This document shows positions 5,003 to 5,098 of a stretch of DNA of 5,098 nucleotides, one piece after another. The DNA comes from an uncultured Clostridia bacterium. Its GTDB lineage: Bacteria > Bacillota > Clostridia > TANB77 > CAG-508. The stretch lies in NCBI GenBank assembly GCA_934162925.1, contig CAKPJR010000075.1, positions 1-5,098 of the forward strand, written 5' to 3'. Positions within the stretch are counted from its first letter, which is position 1. Every line of letters starts with the position of its first letter. The notes under the pieces are model-generated. The model was not told the origin of the DNA, did no database searches, and saw only the letters and a program-made list of their open reading frames with translations. Position numbers and translations under genes: made by a program.

Positions 5003-5093
5003 TGGCGGAGACGAGAGGATTTGAACCTCCGCGGCCCTTACGAACCCTAGCAGTTTAGCAAACTGCCCCCTTCAACCACTTGGGTACGTCTCC
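5003..5093 (-). tRNA. tRNA-Ser (anticodon GCT)
   Basis: The 91-nt tRNA, read on the minus strand, has a 7-bp acceptor stem GGAGACG/CGTCTCC, discriminator G and an encoded CCA. The D-arm contains AAGTGGTTGAAGG. The anticodon stem GCAGT/ACTGC carries loop TTGCTAA with anticodon GCT at 5059-5057, reading AGC/AGU. A long variable arm (GGGTTCGTAAGGGCC region), typical of class II tRNAs, follows. The T-arm is GGAGG-TTCAAAT-CCTCT. The 5' end is 5 bp from the window edge, so the promoter and any upstream tRNA genes are outside. Confidence 0.97.
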
Positions 5094-5098
5094 ATATT

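Noticed and set aside
5003..5030. tRNA-Ser 3' end as an integration (att) site
   Set aside because: Integration at tRNA genes is common, but no second copy of the tRNA 3' end is found in the window and no integrase gene is present.
4715..5050. Plus-strand ORF of 111 codons
   Set aside because: It runs across the REP-like units and a direct repeat copy, then antisense through the tRNA-Ser gene. Its end (RREDLNLRGPYEP) is the well-known artefact of translating the reverse strand of a tRNA.

Overview
The window looks like chromosomal DNA from a very AT-rich, spore-forming Firmicute of the Clostridia type. The reasons are: coding regions dominated by AAA/ATA/TTA codons, AAGGAG ribosome binding sites, a GerMN-domain protein (a spore germination/sporulation family), a TrmN6-type tRNA methyltransferase closest in character to clostridial ones, and a tRNA-Ser gene with an encoded CCA end. 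The species cannot be named from this sequence.

Layout. Positions 1-754 (minus) carry a tRNA1(Val) adenine-N6 methyltransferase (trmN6 type), running off the left edge and probably almost complete. Its sigma-A-like promoter (802-807 / 779-784) lies in a 63-bp divergent region, and the -35 box overlaps the ribosome binding site of a 48-residue plus-strand ORF (818-964). That ORF ends exactly against the stop codon of a convergent membrane-anchored GerMN protein (965-1528, minus), which has its own AAGGAG and TATAAT. A 324-bp gap follows, containing one small, coding-like minus-strand fragment (1615-1746). Next is a patatin-like phospholipase (1853-2709, minus). It contains all three family motifs but is broken near its 5' end by two single-base insertions, so it reads as a pseudogene unless these are sequencing errors.

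From 2710 to about 4436 there is no intact gene. The first 1.2 kb is extremely T-rich on the plus strand, with scraps of minus-strand reading frame and two hairpins. It then turns into a roughly 500-bp, almost pure A/T tandem array (3913-4410) built from 7- and 8-bp units with visible higher-order organisation. From 4437 to 4947 the base composition changes sharply. This stretch has two diverged copies of a 76-bp repeat 435 bp apart. Between them are a perfect 12-bp A/T hairpin, a 27-bp long-stem hairpin with a GC-rich 45-nt head, and a cluster of REP-like TGTAGGGG palindromic units. The right end holds tRNA-Ser(GCT) on the minus strand (5003-5093) with a clear intrinsic terminator (4961-4997).

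The genes do not form an obvious single pathway: tRNA modification, a spore-envelope/germination protein, a broken lipase and a tRNA. The least explained parts are the repeat-rich block next to the tRNA (4437-4947) and the A/T array. I found no defence system, CRISPR array, transposase or intact mobile element.
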